From the NCBI GenBank assembly GCA_900471605.1, contig UCEY01000023.1:85110-149109 (forward strand): a stretch of DNA of 64,000 nucleotides, in the 5' to 3' direction. The DNA is from Hyphomicrobiales bacterium (GTDB lineage Bacteria; Pseudomonadota; Alphaproteobacteria; Rhizobiales; Rhizobiaceae). The notes beneath the pieces were generated by a model that ran no database searches, had not been told where the DNA came from, and saw only the letters and a program-made list of their open reading frames with translations. Positions 1 through 7,575 of the stretch are shown here, one piece after another. Positions within the stretch are counted from its first letter, which is position 1, and each line of letters begins with the position of its first letter. The translations under genes and the position numbers were made by a program.

Positions 1-119
1 ACGGCCTGCGATAGGTCGATCAGCGGTCCCTCTGCCCCGTCATAGGCGCGCCCCCAGGCGGCAACGGAGGGAACGGGCGGCGGGCTGAGCTTTTCGACAA
101 GTGGATTGAAGGCAGGCAT
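1..119 (-). CDS. Aminotransferase, N-terminal fragment (cut by window edge)
   Basis: An open frame starts at the ATG at 119 on the minus strand and runs off the left edge without a stop, giving about 39 residues. The text begins MPAFNPLVEKL and continues with GPLIDLSQAV. To my memory the second stretch matches the N-terminus of class I/II PLP-dependent aminotransferases, where it precedes a PGYPPH-type segment. The lysine-bearing core lies outside the window, so the substrate cannot be judged. The gene is divergent from the sulfite-oxidase-like gene at 222 and shares a 102-bp intergenic region with a dyad at 149-173. Confidence 0.55.
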   Translation of the reverse strand, partial: MPAFNPLVEKLSPPPVPSVAAWGRAYDGAEGPLIDLSQA

Positions 120-148
120 GATTTTCCGACAACACGATTTTCAACGGC

Positions 149-173
149 ATCAATTGCGGTAGGGACAATTGAT
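149..173. promoter_or_regulatory. Inverted repeat in divergent promoter region (candidate operator)
   Basis: ATCAATTG at 149-156 and CAATTGAT at 166-173 form a perfect 8-bp inverted repeat with a 9-nt spacer. It sits midway between the divergent starts at 119 and 222. The size and spacing suit a dimeric regulator. No regulator gene is adjacent within the window, so the cognate protein is unknown. Confidence 0.35.
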
Positions 174-221
174 TGCCTTCCTTGTTTATCAGATTATCGG
201 GCGACGCAAGGAGAACCGGAC

Positions 222-884
222 ATGGCCGACGAGATTGAGCCCCAGGATTCGAAGCTCACCATCACCAAACGGAAATGGGCCGAGCAGGGCAAGTTCCTGA
301 CCGGCCGGATGACGCGGCCTGAAACAGACCGCCTGCCGCCCGGCCAGCATCTGGTCAAGAACTGGCCTGTGCTCGACCTCGGCCAGCAGCCGCAGGTTTC
401 GACGGAAAGGTGGAAGCTCGACGTGCGCGGCCTCGTCAACAACCGCCGGACGCTGGACTGGGCGGCCTTCCAGGCCCTGCCGCAGACCGAAATGCGCTCC
501 GATATCCACTGCGTGACCACTTGGTCGCGTTACGACAACAACTGGAAAGGCGTCTCGACCCACGATTTCCTGGATTTTGTCGATCCGCAGGAGGAGGCTG
601 TCGCCGTCATGCTGACGAGCTATGACGGCTATACCACCAACCTGCTGCTTTCGGACTTTGCCTCGCCGGACGCGATCATCGTCACGGAATGGGAAGGCAG
701 GCCGCTCAGCGAGGAGCATGGCGGGCCGGTGCGGCTGGTCGTGCCGCACCTCTATTTCTGGAAGAGTGCCAAATGGCTGAACCGGATCGAATTCCTCGAC
801 CGGGACCAGGCCGGCTTCTGGGAGAAGAACGGCTACCACATGCGCGGCGATCCCTGGTCGGAGGAGCGCTATTCGGAAGACTGA
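222..884 (+). CDS. Sulfite oxidase-like molybdopterin-dependent oxidoreductase
   Basis: This 220-residue protein is a stand-alone oxidoreductase molybdopterin domain (sulfite oxidase fold). The family's molybdenum-ligand cysteine is seen in the segment DIHCVTTWSRYDN (around residue 93), followed by GVSTHDFLDF. The C-terminal part carries the GGPVRLVVPHLYFWKSAKW block typical of the small COG2041 proteins. There is no signal peptide or twin-arginine motif, so the protein looks cytoplasmic, unlike MsrP/YedY. The AAGGAG ribosome site at about 209 supports the start. The natural substrate of this subgroup is unknown to me. Sulfite oxidation is possible, but the dimerization domain of true sulfite oxidases is absent. 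Confidence 0.85.
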   Translation: MADEIEPQDSKLTITKRKWAEQGKFLTGRMTRPETDRLPPGQHLVKNWPVLDLGQQPQVSTERWKLDVRGLVNNRRTLDWAAFQALPQTEMRSDIHCVTTWSRYDNNWKGVSTHDFLDFVDPQEEAVAVMLTSYDGYTTNLLLSDFASPDAIIVTEWEGRPLSEEHGGPVRLVVPHLYFWKSAKWLNRIEFLDRDQAGFWEKNGYHMRGDPWSEERYSED

Positions 885-887
885 GCG

Positions 888-1487
888 TCAGCCGAAGTTC
901 ACCAGGTTGAGCCCCGGCAGCGGACCGCCCGGGAACTGCGCGAGCTTGGCTCCGACCGATAGCGGCCCGAGGTCGATGCCGAAGAAACCGAGCTTCTCGA
1001 TCAAGGCGGCGACCTCCGTCTTTGCGGCGGCATCGTCGCCCGAATAGAAGAGCACCCGCTTGCCGCCTTCGGAGGCGGGATCTGCCTCGACCAGTTTCGC
1101 GAACAGGTGATTGAAGGCCTTCACAACCCGGGCGCCGGGAACAAGATCCGACACGATCTCGCTCGAGAGACGGCCGTTGAGTTCGGCCGGCTTGTAGAGG
1201 GGCGACTCGATCGGGTTGTTGGCGTCGATGACGATCCGGCCTTTCCAGTCCGGCAACCCGGCAAGGGCGGCCGGCAGCTTCGTCCACGGAACCGCGATCA
1301 GCACCATGTCGGCGCTGGCGGCCTCCTCGATCGTGCCGGCCGAGATCCACGGCGAAAGCTCGGTGGTCAGTTCTTCGAGCGATGCCGGGCCGCGGCTGTT
1401 TGCGATGGTGGCGTGCACGCCGCTGCGGGCAAGAGCGCGGGCGAAAGCTGCGCCGATATTGCCGGCGCCGATGATACCGATGGTCAT
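888..1487 (-). CDS. NADPH-dependent F420 reductase-family dinucleotide-binding oxidoreductase
   Basis: The 199-residue protein starts with the nucleotide-binding motif IGIIGAGNIGAAFA and has the VPWTKLPAALAGLPDWKGRIVIDANNP segment seen in the COG2085 family (F420-NADP oxidoreductase-like). A KAFNHLFAKL stretch in the second half is also family-typical. Rhizobia are not known to make F420 in quantity, so it probably acts on another flavin or carbonyl compound with NAD(P)H. The gene is divergent from the LysR regulator at 1599. Such pairs are usually regulator and target, and a dyad lies between them at 1554-1569. Confidence 0.8.
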   Translation of the reverse strand: MTIGIIGAGNIGAAFARALARSGVHATIANSRGPASLEELTTELSPWISAGTIEEAASADMVLIAVPWTKLPAALAGLPDWKGRIVIDANNPIESPLYKPAELNGRLSSEIVSDLVPGARVVKAFNHLFAKLVEADPASEGGKRVLFYSGDDAAAKTEVAALIEKLGFFGIDLGPLSVGAKLAQFPGGPLPGLNLVNFG

Positions 1488-1553
1488 GGACGATACTCCT
1501 TCGTGTTTCGATGGGAGGAATATCGCCTCTGGACTGGCTCTTGATTAGCCGGC

Positions 1554-1569
1554 AATGATGCGGATCATT
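1554..1569. promoter_or_regulatory. Perfect dyad between oxidoreductase and lysR (candidate LysR site)
   Basis: AATGAT-GCGG-ATCATT is a perfect 16-bp inverted repeat, 30 bp before the lysR ATG and 67 bp before the divergent oxidoreductase start. It contains the interrupted A/T dyad form typical of LysR-family recognition boxes. Its placement close to lysR suits autorepression plus activation of the divergent gene. Confidence 0.4.
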
Positions 1570-1598
1570 TTCAAGCATCCGTTGAAGACAGGTCGATC

Positions 1599-2552
1599 AT
1601 GGAAAGCCTCGCCAACCTGGAGTCCTTCGTCCGCAGCGCGGAGCTCGGGGGCTTTTCGGCGGCCGCAAGGCGGATGGCGCTGACCCCGGCGGCCGTCAGC
1701 CGCAATGTCGCGATTCTGGAACGGAATATCGGCACCCGTCTCTTCCAGCGCAGCACCCGAAGGCTGACGCTGACGGAGGCGGGAGAGCGCTTTCTGTCGG
1801 AGATCCGGGGTCATGTGGAGGCGTTGCAGACGGCAATCGAAGGGATCTCATCGGAAGGCGCAGAACCGGCCGGCGTGCTGAAGGTCAGCATGAGCCCGCA
1901 TTTCGGAACGGACTATATCCTGCCCCTGATGCCGGAATTCATCGCCCGTTACCCGCTCATCCGGCCGGAATGGACGTTCGAGAACCGGCAGGTCGATCTG
2001 ATCGCGGAAGGCTACGATGCCGCGATCGGCGGCGGCTTCGAGCTGACGCCCGGCACGGTGGCCCGCGTGCTGGCACCGGCCCATATCATTCTGGTCGCGT
2101 CGCCGGCCTATATGAAGGACAAGCCGCTCCCCGCCCATCCGGCAGACCTTGCGCACCTCGACGGCATACACATGCGGTCTTCCAATACCGGCCGCATCCG
2201 CCAATGGGTGATGCGAAATGCCCTTGGGGACGAGATGACGGCGGTGACGGTGGAAAGGATCGTCATGAACGACCCCGCGGCCATCGCCCGCGCCGCGGCG
2301 CTTGGGCTTGGCGTCGGGATGATCGCCATGCCCGATAGCCTGCCTTATTTCGAACGCGGGGAACTCATCCGGCTGCTGCCGGACTGGTATGCCGATATCG
2401 GGCCGATATCGATCTACTACGCCAGCAAGACGCTGCTGCCGGCAAAGACCCGCCTCTTCGTCGACTTCGTCGTCGAGCATTTTCGCCGGGAGCGCCTGGC
2501 GGAACGTTTTGCGGGCAGCCTCGGCGCATCGAACCTGCCGAAGCGGAAATAG
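1599..2552 (+). CDS. LysR-family transcriptional regulator
   Basis: The 317-residue protein has the LysR winged helix-turn-helix at residues about 1-60 (LANLESFVRSAELGGFSAAARRM, then SAVSRNVAILERNIGTRLFQRSTR-like text) followed by a substrate-binding domain from about 90. The pattern fits the CrgA/DsdC-like group common in Rhizobiales. It is divergent from the NAD(P)-dependent oxidoreductase at 888-1487, which is the likely target. The ligand cannot be told from the sequence. Confidence 0.92.
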   Translation: MESLANLESFVRSAELGGFSAAARRMALTPAAVSRNVAILERNIGTRLFQRSTRRLTLTEAGERFLSEIRGHVEALQTAIEGISSEGAEPAGVLKVSMSPHFGTDYILPLMPEFIARYPLIRPEWTFENRQVDLIAEGYDAAIGGGFELTPGTVARVLAPAHIILVASPAYMKDKPLPAHPADLAHLDGIHMRSSNTGRIRQWVMRNALGDEMTAVTVERIVMNDPAAIARAAALGLGVGMIAMPDSLPYFERGELIRLLPDWYADIGPISIYYASKTLLPAKTRLFVDFVVEHFRRERLAERFAGSLGASNLPKRK

Positions 2553-2579
2553 GCGCACCCGGTCGAAACCGGATGCGCC
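2552..2579. terminator. Bidirectional hairpin between convergent lysR and molybdenum hydroxylase genes
   Basis: GGCGCA at 2552-2557 pairs with TGCGCC at 2574-2579, and an inner CCGGT/ACCGG stem closes on a CGAA tetraloop (2559-2572). One A-C mismatch separates the two stems. The hairpin begins at the last base of the lysR stop codon and ends 8 bp before the stop of the convergent gene. No clear T-run follows on either strand. Confidence 0.5.
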
Positions 2580-2586
2580 GGGGCGG

Positions 2587-4875
2587 TCAGATCAGCTTTT
2601 CGAGCGTGATCGGCAGATCGCGGACCCGCTTGCCGGTGGCATGGAAGACCGCGTTGGCGATCGCCGGGGCAACGCCGACGATACCGACTTCGCCGACGCC
2701 CTTGCCGCCCAGCGCCGAGGCGCCGTAGTCGGGAACGCCGACCGAGATCACCTGGATGTCCGGCACGTCGGCGTTGGTCGGGACCAGGTAGTCGCCCATG
2801 TTGTTGTTGACGGTCCGGCCGTTGCGCAGGTCGACGAGACCTTCTTCGAGCAGCGCCTGGCCAATGCCCATGATGATGCCGCCCCGCCACTGGCTTTCGA
2901 CCAGCCGCGGATTGTAGAGCCGACCGCAATCGAAGGCCGAGACGATGCGGGACACCCGCACCGTGCCGAAATCTTCGTCCACCCGTACTTCCGCGAAATG
3001 GGCGCACCAGCTGTGCATGGAATATTCGCCCATGGTCGGCCCCTGGACCTTTGCCATGGTCGTCCAGGCCTGATGATGTTCCTGCGGAGTTGCGCCGTCC
3101 GGCAGCGTATTCCTGCGGACCTCGATCTCGTCACGGCCGAGCGCCGCCATCAGTTCCGGCAGCGTGAGCGACGGTCCCTGGTCGCGGGGCACTGCGATCC
3201 GGCCGCCGCCGAAGGTCAGCGTATTGGCGCCGGTATCGCGCAGCGGCGATTTCTCGTCGCTGAGCGCCAGCCCGATCAGTTCGTCGCGGGCAGCCGTCGC
3301 CGCCTTGTGCACGGCGCCGAGGATCGAACCCGCCAGCATCGAGCCGCCGGCGATCGCCGAACCCGGCAGGCGGGAATCGCCGAGATGGACCTCGACCTGG
3401 TCGACGGGAATGCCGAACACTTCGGCTGCCGTCTGGGCCAGGATCGTATAGGTCCCCTGCCCCATGTCGATCGCACCGCTGACGACCTCGACCCGGCCAT
3501 TGCCGAGGATGCGGATCATCGCCTCGCTCGGCGCCTGGATGACCGGGAAGGTGCCGCAGCCGATACCCCAGCCGATCAGTTGACGCCCGTCGCGCATGGA
3601 ACGCGGTTCGTGGCTGCGCTTCGACCAGCCGAAGGCTTCCGCCCCCTCGGTCAGCGCCTCGCGCAGCCGGCGGGTCGACCAGGGTTTCCCCGACTGGTAG
3701 TCGCGGTCGGCATAGTTCTTGAGCCGCAGTTCGAGCGGGTCCATGCCGAGCTTGTAGGCCAGTTCCTCGATGGCGTTTTCGATGCCGAAGGCGCTGGGGT
3801 TCTTGCCCGGGCCGCGCAACGCGCCGGGTGTCACGGTGTTGACCGGCACGACCCGATGCTGCGACGAGAAATTTTCGACCTTGTAGAGGATCGGCGTCGC
3901 CGCCCCGGTCTGCTCCGGCCAGTCCGCATAGGTGGAGGTCTCGCTGGCGCCGCGATGAACGATCGCCTGCAGGATGCCGTCTTCCGTTGCGCCGAGGGCG
4001 ATCTTCTGGCGGGTGGCGGCCCGGCCGCCATAATTGATGAAATTCTGCGGCCTGGTGAGCGCGAGCTTGACCGGCCGGCCGAGCTTTCTTGCCGCGAAAG
4101 CGGCGACCGCGCCATGGGCGAGAGCCGCCCCCTTCGAGCCGAACCCGCCGCCGATGAACGGTGAGATCAGGCGGACATTTTCATAAGGAATGCCGAACCA
4201 CTCGGAATAGCTGCGCGCCATGCCGTGTGACCACTGGCTGGGTTCCCAGACCGTGATCTGGTCGCCGTCCCACTTCACGGTGAGACCATGCGGCTCCATG
4301 GCGACGTGATATTCGCGCGGCGTACGGTATTCGCCTTCGATCCTGACGGGTGCGGCGGCAAGCGCGGCCTCCGCGTCGCCCCAGCCGGAGGTGAGGTTGT
4401 CCATGACCTTGCCTTCGCCGGCGGCCGGATCATCGAAGCTCGCCACATGCGCCGTCCGCTCATAGGTAATGCAGATCAGCTTTGCGGCCTCGATCGCCTG
4501 TTCCCGGCTCTCCGCGACGACGGCCACGACCGACTGGCCGTTGTACTGCACCTGCTTCGGCAGCGGATAATAAGGTTGGTTTTCCGGGCGATTGCCGCCC
4601 CAGTCGGAGGCAACCAGGAGACCCATATCGTCATCCGGCGTCAGCACCATCAGCACGCCCGGGGCCGCAAGCGCTTTTCCCGTATCGACCTTGACGACGC
4701 GCCCCGCCGCAACGGTGCTTTGCACGAGAATGGCGTAGGCGAGACCTTCGACCGGATATTCGAGCGCATAGGTCGCACCGCCGGTGACCTTTAGATTGCC
4801 TTCGAAACGCGTCTGACGACCGCCGACCGTCCCGTCGGAAGCATCGCCGTGTTTTCGGGGTTCCATGATGGTCAT
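2587..4875 (-). CDS. paoC: PaoC/YagR-like aldehyde oxidoreductase, molybdopterin-binding subunit
   Basis: This 762-residue subunit holds the molybdenum cofactor of a xanthine oxidase-family enzyme. Visible blocks are the N-terminal fold (YALEYPVEGLAYAILVQSTV), the cofactor-binding FIGGGFGSKG segment, and near the C-terminus GGKGVGEVG, which carries the catalytic glutamate. It is the last gene of a three-gene operon in the order FeS, FAD, Mo, as in E. coli paoABC. The ATG at 4875 overlaps the upstream stop (ATGA) and has a GGAGGT ribosome site; longer in-frame starts lie inside the upstream gene. In E. coli the complex is periplasmic and oxidises aromatic aldehydes. No twin-arginine signal is visible here on the FeS subunit, so this complex is probably cytoplasmic. 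Confidence 0.88.
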   Translation of the reverse strand: MTIMEPRKHGDASDGTVGGRQTRFEGNLKVTGGATYALEYPVEGLAYAILVQSTVAAGRVVKVDTGKALAAPGVLMVLTPDDDMGLLVASDWGGNRPENQPYYPLPKQVQYNGQSVVAVVAESREQAIEAAKLICITYERTAHVASFDDPAAGEGKVMDNLTSGWGDAEAALAAAPVRIEGEYRTPREYHVAMEPHGLTVKWDGDQITVWEPSQWSHGMARSYSEWFGIPYENVRLISPFIGGGFGSKGAALAHGAVAAFAARKLGRPVKLALTRPQNFINYGGRAATRQKIALGATEDGILQAIVHRGASETSTYADWPEQTGAATPILYKVENFSSQHRVVPVNTVTPGALRGPGKNPSAFGIENAIEELAYKLGMDPLELRLKNYADRDYQSGKPWSTRRLREALTEGAEAFGWSKRSHEPRSMRDGRQLIGWGIGCGTFPVIQAPSEAMIRILGNGRVEVVSGAIDMGQGTYTILAQTAAEVFGIPVDQVEVHLGDSRLPGSAIAGGSMLAGSILGAVHKAATAARDELIGLALSDEKSPLRDTGANTLTFGGGRIAVPRDQGPSLTLPELMAALGRDEIEVRRNTLPDGATPQEHHQAWTTMAKVQGPTMGEYSMHSWCAHFAEVRVDEDFGTVRVSRIVSAFDCGRLYNPRLVESQWRGGIIMGIGQALLEEGLVDLRNGRTVNNNMGDYLVPTNADVPDIQVISVGVPDYGASALGGKGVGEVGIVGVAPAIANAVFHATGKRVRDLPITLEKLI

Positions 4876-5858
4876 GCGAGACCTCCAACTTTCAGGATGG
4901 CGCGGGCGACGACGCGCGGCGCAAGTTCGATCTTGTAGTGATTGGCGCCATGCGAAACGGCACCCTCCATGGCAAGCCGGCTGGCCGTTTCGATGGTTTC
5001 GGCATTGAGCACCTTGCCGATCAGGGCCTGTTCGACGCCACGAGCCCGCCACGGCTTGGTAGCAACGCCGCCGAGGGCGACGCGGATATCGCGCACCGTC
5101 CTGCCGTCCGCTTCGAATTCGAGGCCGACTGCGGCACTCGCGGCAGCGAATTCATAGGATTGCCGGTCGCGGACCTTCAGATAGGTCGAGTTTTTCGCCG
5201 CGGCGGAGGCCGGCACGGTGATGGCAGTGATCATCTCGCCCCGTTCCAGCACGGTTTCCCGCTCCGGCGTGTTGCCGGGCAGAAGAAAGAAGTCATCCAC
5301 CGGCACCGTCCGGCCTCCGAGTTCGACCTTTGCATCAAAAGCAACGAGGGCGATGGCCAGATCTCCGGGATAGCTGGCGATGCAGGTATCGCTCGTGCCG
5401 AGGACGGCATGATTGCGGGTGACGCCGCCGAGCGCCGAACAGCCGGAGCCGGGATTGCGCTTGTGGCAGGCCGGAAACACGTCCGGTTCGCGGAAATACG
5501 AACAGCGCGTCCGCTGCAGCAGGTTGCCGCCGATCGTCGCCATGTTGCGAAGCTGGGCGGAAGCCGCCAGCGACAACGATTCCGAAACCGCCGGGAAAGC
5601 AGCACGGATGCCGGCGTGATCGGCAACCTGGCCCATCTTTGCCAGCGCGCCGATCCTGGCGCCGTTTTCATCGACCTCGATCCCGCCGAGACCGGAGAGG
5701 TGGGTGATGTCGACGACCGTTTCCGGTTCCATCACGCCGCATTTGGCGAGATCGAGCAGCGTCGTGCCGCCGGCAAGCAGCATGATGCCGGCCTGCGTCG
5801 CCGCCTGGCGGGCTTCGTCGGCCGAGGAGGCGCGGAGATAGGAAAAGTCTCTCATCAC
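4872..5858 (-). CDS. paoB: PaoB/YagS-like FAD-binding subunit with extra iron-sulfur insertion
   Basis: The 328-residue protein belongs to the CO dehydrogenase flavoprotein family. The FAD pyrophosphate segment LLAGGTTLLD is near residue 30 and NMATIGGNLLQRTRC near 110. After it comes an insertion with the cysteines of CSYFREPDVFPACHKR and GSGCSA. In E. coli PaoB an equivalent insertion binds a [4Fe-4S] cluster that ordinary xanthine dehydrogenase flavin subunits lack. Both gene borders overlap by 4 bp (ATGA), so translation is coupled with the FeS and Mo subunits. The protein would pass electrons from the [2Fe-2S] subunit to an unknown acceptor. Confidence 0.9.
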   Translation of the reverse strand: MMRDFSYLRASSADEARQAATQAGIMLLAGGTTLLDLAKCGVMEPETVVDITHLSGLGGIEVDENGARIGALAKMGQVADHAGIRAAFPAVSESLSLAASAQLRNMATIGGNLLQRTRCSYFREPDVFPACHKRNPGSGCSALGGVTRNHAVLGTSDTCIASYPGDLAIALVAFDAKVELGGRTVPVDDFFLLPGNTPERETVLERGEMITAITVPASAAAKNSTYLKVRDRQSYEFAAASAAVGLEFEADGRTVRDIRVALGGVATKPWRARGVEQALIGKVLNAETIETASRLAMEGAVSHGANHYKIELAPRVVARAILKVGGLA

Positions 5859-6328
5859 GCCATCTCCGCCGCTTCGCGCACCGCCGCCACGATGCTGTTA
5901 TAGGCTCCGCAGCGACAGAGATTGCCGGACATGTATTCGCGGATCTCCTCGTCGGATCCCGCATGGCCCTCGCGGATGCAGGCGACGGCGGACATGATCT
6001 GGCCCGGCGTGCAATAGCCGCACTGGAATGCGTCATGCTCGACGAAGGCGGCCTGGACCGGATGCAGCTCGCCGTTTTCGGCGGCGATCCCCTCGATCGT
6101 GGTGATCTGCCGGCCTTCGACCTGGGCGGCGAGCGTCAGGCACGAGAGCACGCGGCTGCCGTCGACATGACAGGTGCAGGCGCCGCACTGGCCCTGATCG
6201 CAGCCCTTCTTGGTGCCCGTCAGCGCCAGATGTTCGCGCAGCGCGTCAAGCAGGGTAACACGGGGCTCGATATCGAGATCGTGCCGCCTCCCGTTGATAT
6301 CGAGCGAAAGATGGATGGTTCGTGTCAT
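5855..6328 (-). CDS. paoA: PaoA/YagT-like [2Fe-2S] subunit of aldehyde oxidoreductase
   Basis: The 157-residue protein carries two [2Fe-2S] clusters. The plant-ferredoxin cluster uses C43, C48, C51 and C63 (GCDQGQCGACTCHVDG). The second cluster uses C103, C106, C138 and C140 (QCGYCTPGQ and NLCRCGAY). It is the first gene of the operon and relays electrons from the molybdenum site to the flavin. E. coli PaoA has a twin-arginine leader, but this protein starts directly at MTRTIHLSLDINGRRHDL, so no export signal is seen. The promoter region is shared with the divergent tetR gene and holds a 22-bp palindrome. Confidence 0.92.
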   Translation of the reverse strand: MTRTIHLSLDINGRRHDLDIEPRVTLLDALREHLALTGTKKGCDQGQCGACTCHVDGSRVLSCLTLAAQVEGRQITTIEGIAAENGELHPVQAAFVEHDAFQCGYCTPGQIMSAVACIREGHAGSDEEIREYMSGNLCRCGAYNSIVAAVREAAEMA

Positions 6329-6511
6329 GGATCAAGCTCCTGCCATCGTCACGAGAATGGGAAGTTCGGAATGTAGAACGCTCTGGCCGACGGTCGACCA
6401 GATGCTGTATGGTTTTTTCTCCGGCAGGTGCCCCGATGAGATTTCGGCCCGATGAGATTTCGGCATGACATCCTGCAAGCTTCTGGATTAAGAAGTGGAA
6501 GGCACTCCACA

Positions 6512-6533
6512 TAAACGGAGGCGCCTCCGTTTA
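6512..6533. promoter_or_regulatory. Perfect 22-bp palindrome, probable TetR operator
   Basis: The half site TAAACGGAGGC at 6512-6522 is repeated exactly in reverse complement at 6523-6533. A G/C-centred palindrome with AAACGGAG arms is a classic form for TetR-family operators. It lies 54 bp upstream of the TTG start proposed for the divergent tetR gene and about 180 bp upstream of paoA. I infer that it controls both transcripts. Confidence 0.72.
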
Positions 6534-6586
6534 AATTAATGGCTTGCGGATTTTCGTCAAGCCCCGGATCCCATTGGAGCAATATT

Positions 6587-7180
6587 TTGGCCTCGGCCGA
6601 GCCGAAGACAGCACCGCCCGCCCAGACCCGGCTTCGCGCCGACGCCCGCCGCAACCGCGACAGGCTGATCGAGGTTGCGGCCGCCGCCTTTGCGGAAAAA
6701 GGCGTCGAGACCTCGCTGGAGGATATAGCACGTCAGGCGGGCGTTGGCATCGGCACGCTCTACCGCCATTTCCCGACCCGCGAACATCTCGTCGAGGTCG
6801 TCTATCGACGCGAACTCGAAAGCCTCGCTGCCGCGGCAACCGAGCTTGCCGGCAAACATTCGCCGGACATGGCCCTCGAGGAATGGATGCGGCGCTTCGT
6901 AGGCTATATCGCGACCAAGCGCGGCATGGCCAACAGCCTGCGCATCCTCATGACCTCGAACTCCGCGCTTTTTTCCGAGGGCTCGGGCCTGATCCGCGGT
7001 GCGCTGGAGAGCCTGCTGAAGACCGCCGGCGAACAGGGCTATATCCGCCGCGATATCGAAACGACCGATCTGATGCACGCCTTGTCCAGCATCTATTCGA
7101 TCCCGGAATCGCCCGAATGGCGGGAACGGTCGCATCGCCTGATCGGCCTGCTGATGGACGGCCTCCGGACCCGCAGATAA
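6587..7180 (+). CDS. TetR-family transcriptional regulator
   Basis: I place the start at TTG 6587 because GGAG at 6576-6579 gives a 7-nt spacing. The ATG at 6539 lies almost next to the 22-bp palindrome and has no separate ribosome site. That gives 197 residues. The helix-turn-helix is at about residues 20-65 (TSLEDIARQAGVGIGTLYRHFPTREHLVEVV), and the rest is an all-helical ligand domain. The gene is divergent from the paoABC-like operon, its most probable target, with an aldehyde or related aromatic compound as a reasonable ligand guess. Confidence 0.88.
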   Translation: MASAEPKTAPPAQTRLRADARRNRDRLIEVAAAAFAEKGVETSLEDIARQAGVGIGTLYRHFPTREHLVEVVYRRELESLAAAATELAGKHSPDMALEEWMRRFVGYIATKRGMANSLRILMTSNSALFSEGSGLIRGALESLLKTAGEQGYIRRDIETTDLMHALSSIYSIPESPEWRERSHRLIGLLMDGLRTRR

Positions 7181-7575
7181 CGCCCGCTGCCGGCATCGGA
7201 TCAGCATCGGGACGGCCTGTCGCATAGGCTAGATTTCGTATCCTGTTTGAACGGAAAATCAAGCAATGCGCAATTGACAGGTATCCTGCTAATTAGCGCG
7301 CCCGATTCCCATATTATCATTATAAAATAAATGGATAAAGGACGCCTGATTTCGGATTTTTCGCCCGAAAAGTCATCAAAGGCAATTCTACACTATCAAA
7401 ATGCAATCTGTCGTTAAAGAGTTTGATCCTACTCTCCGGCCACCGCGCGACCGCCATCCGGTGTAGCGCAGGAGCCGGTATGAGACCGGTTCTCTTCCCA
7501 CACTGCCAGATATCAGATCTGCGCATGAAAACGCGTCGCCTCATTCGAGGCTTCACCATTCCGGAGCCGAACCGC
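7181..7575. other. Intergenic region between tetR and chemoreceptor gene
   Basis: This 395-bp stretch has a clearly AT-richer core (about 7230-7420) than its surroundings, including TATTATCATTATAAAATAAAT at about 7312. It probably holds the promoter of the chemoreceptor gene. I see no gene, repeat or convincing -35/-10 pair. The TTGACA at 7274-7279 has no acceptable -10 partner. Confidence 0.4.

Noticed and set aside
222..884. Sulfite-oxidase-like protein as the sulfite-detoxifying partner of the smo pathway
   Set aside because: It is 46 kb from smoCBA, lacks the dimerization domain of sulfite oxidases, and the family has varied or unknown substrates. No evidence joins them.
7274..7279. TTGACA as -35 of the chemoreceptor promoter
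   Set aside because: No reasonable -10 at 16-18 nt, and it lies 300 bp before the start codon.
7418..7430. AGAGTTTGATCCT, identical to the start of 16S rRNA
   Set aside because: The match stops after 13 bases and the following sequence is unrelated, so it is chance.
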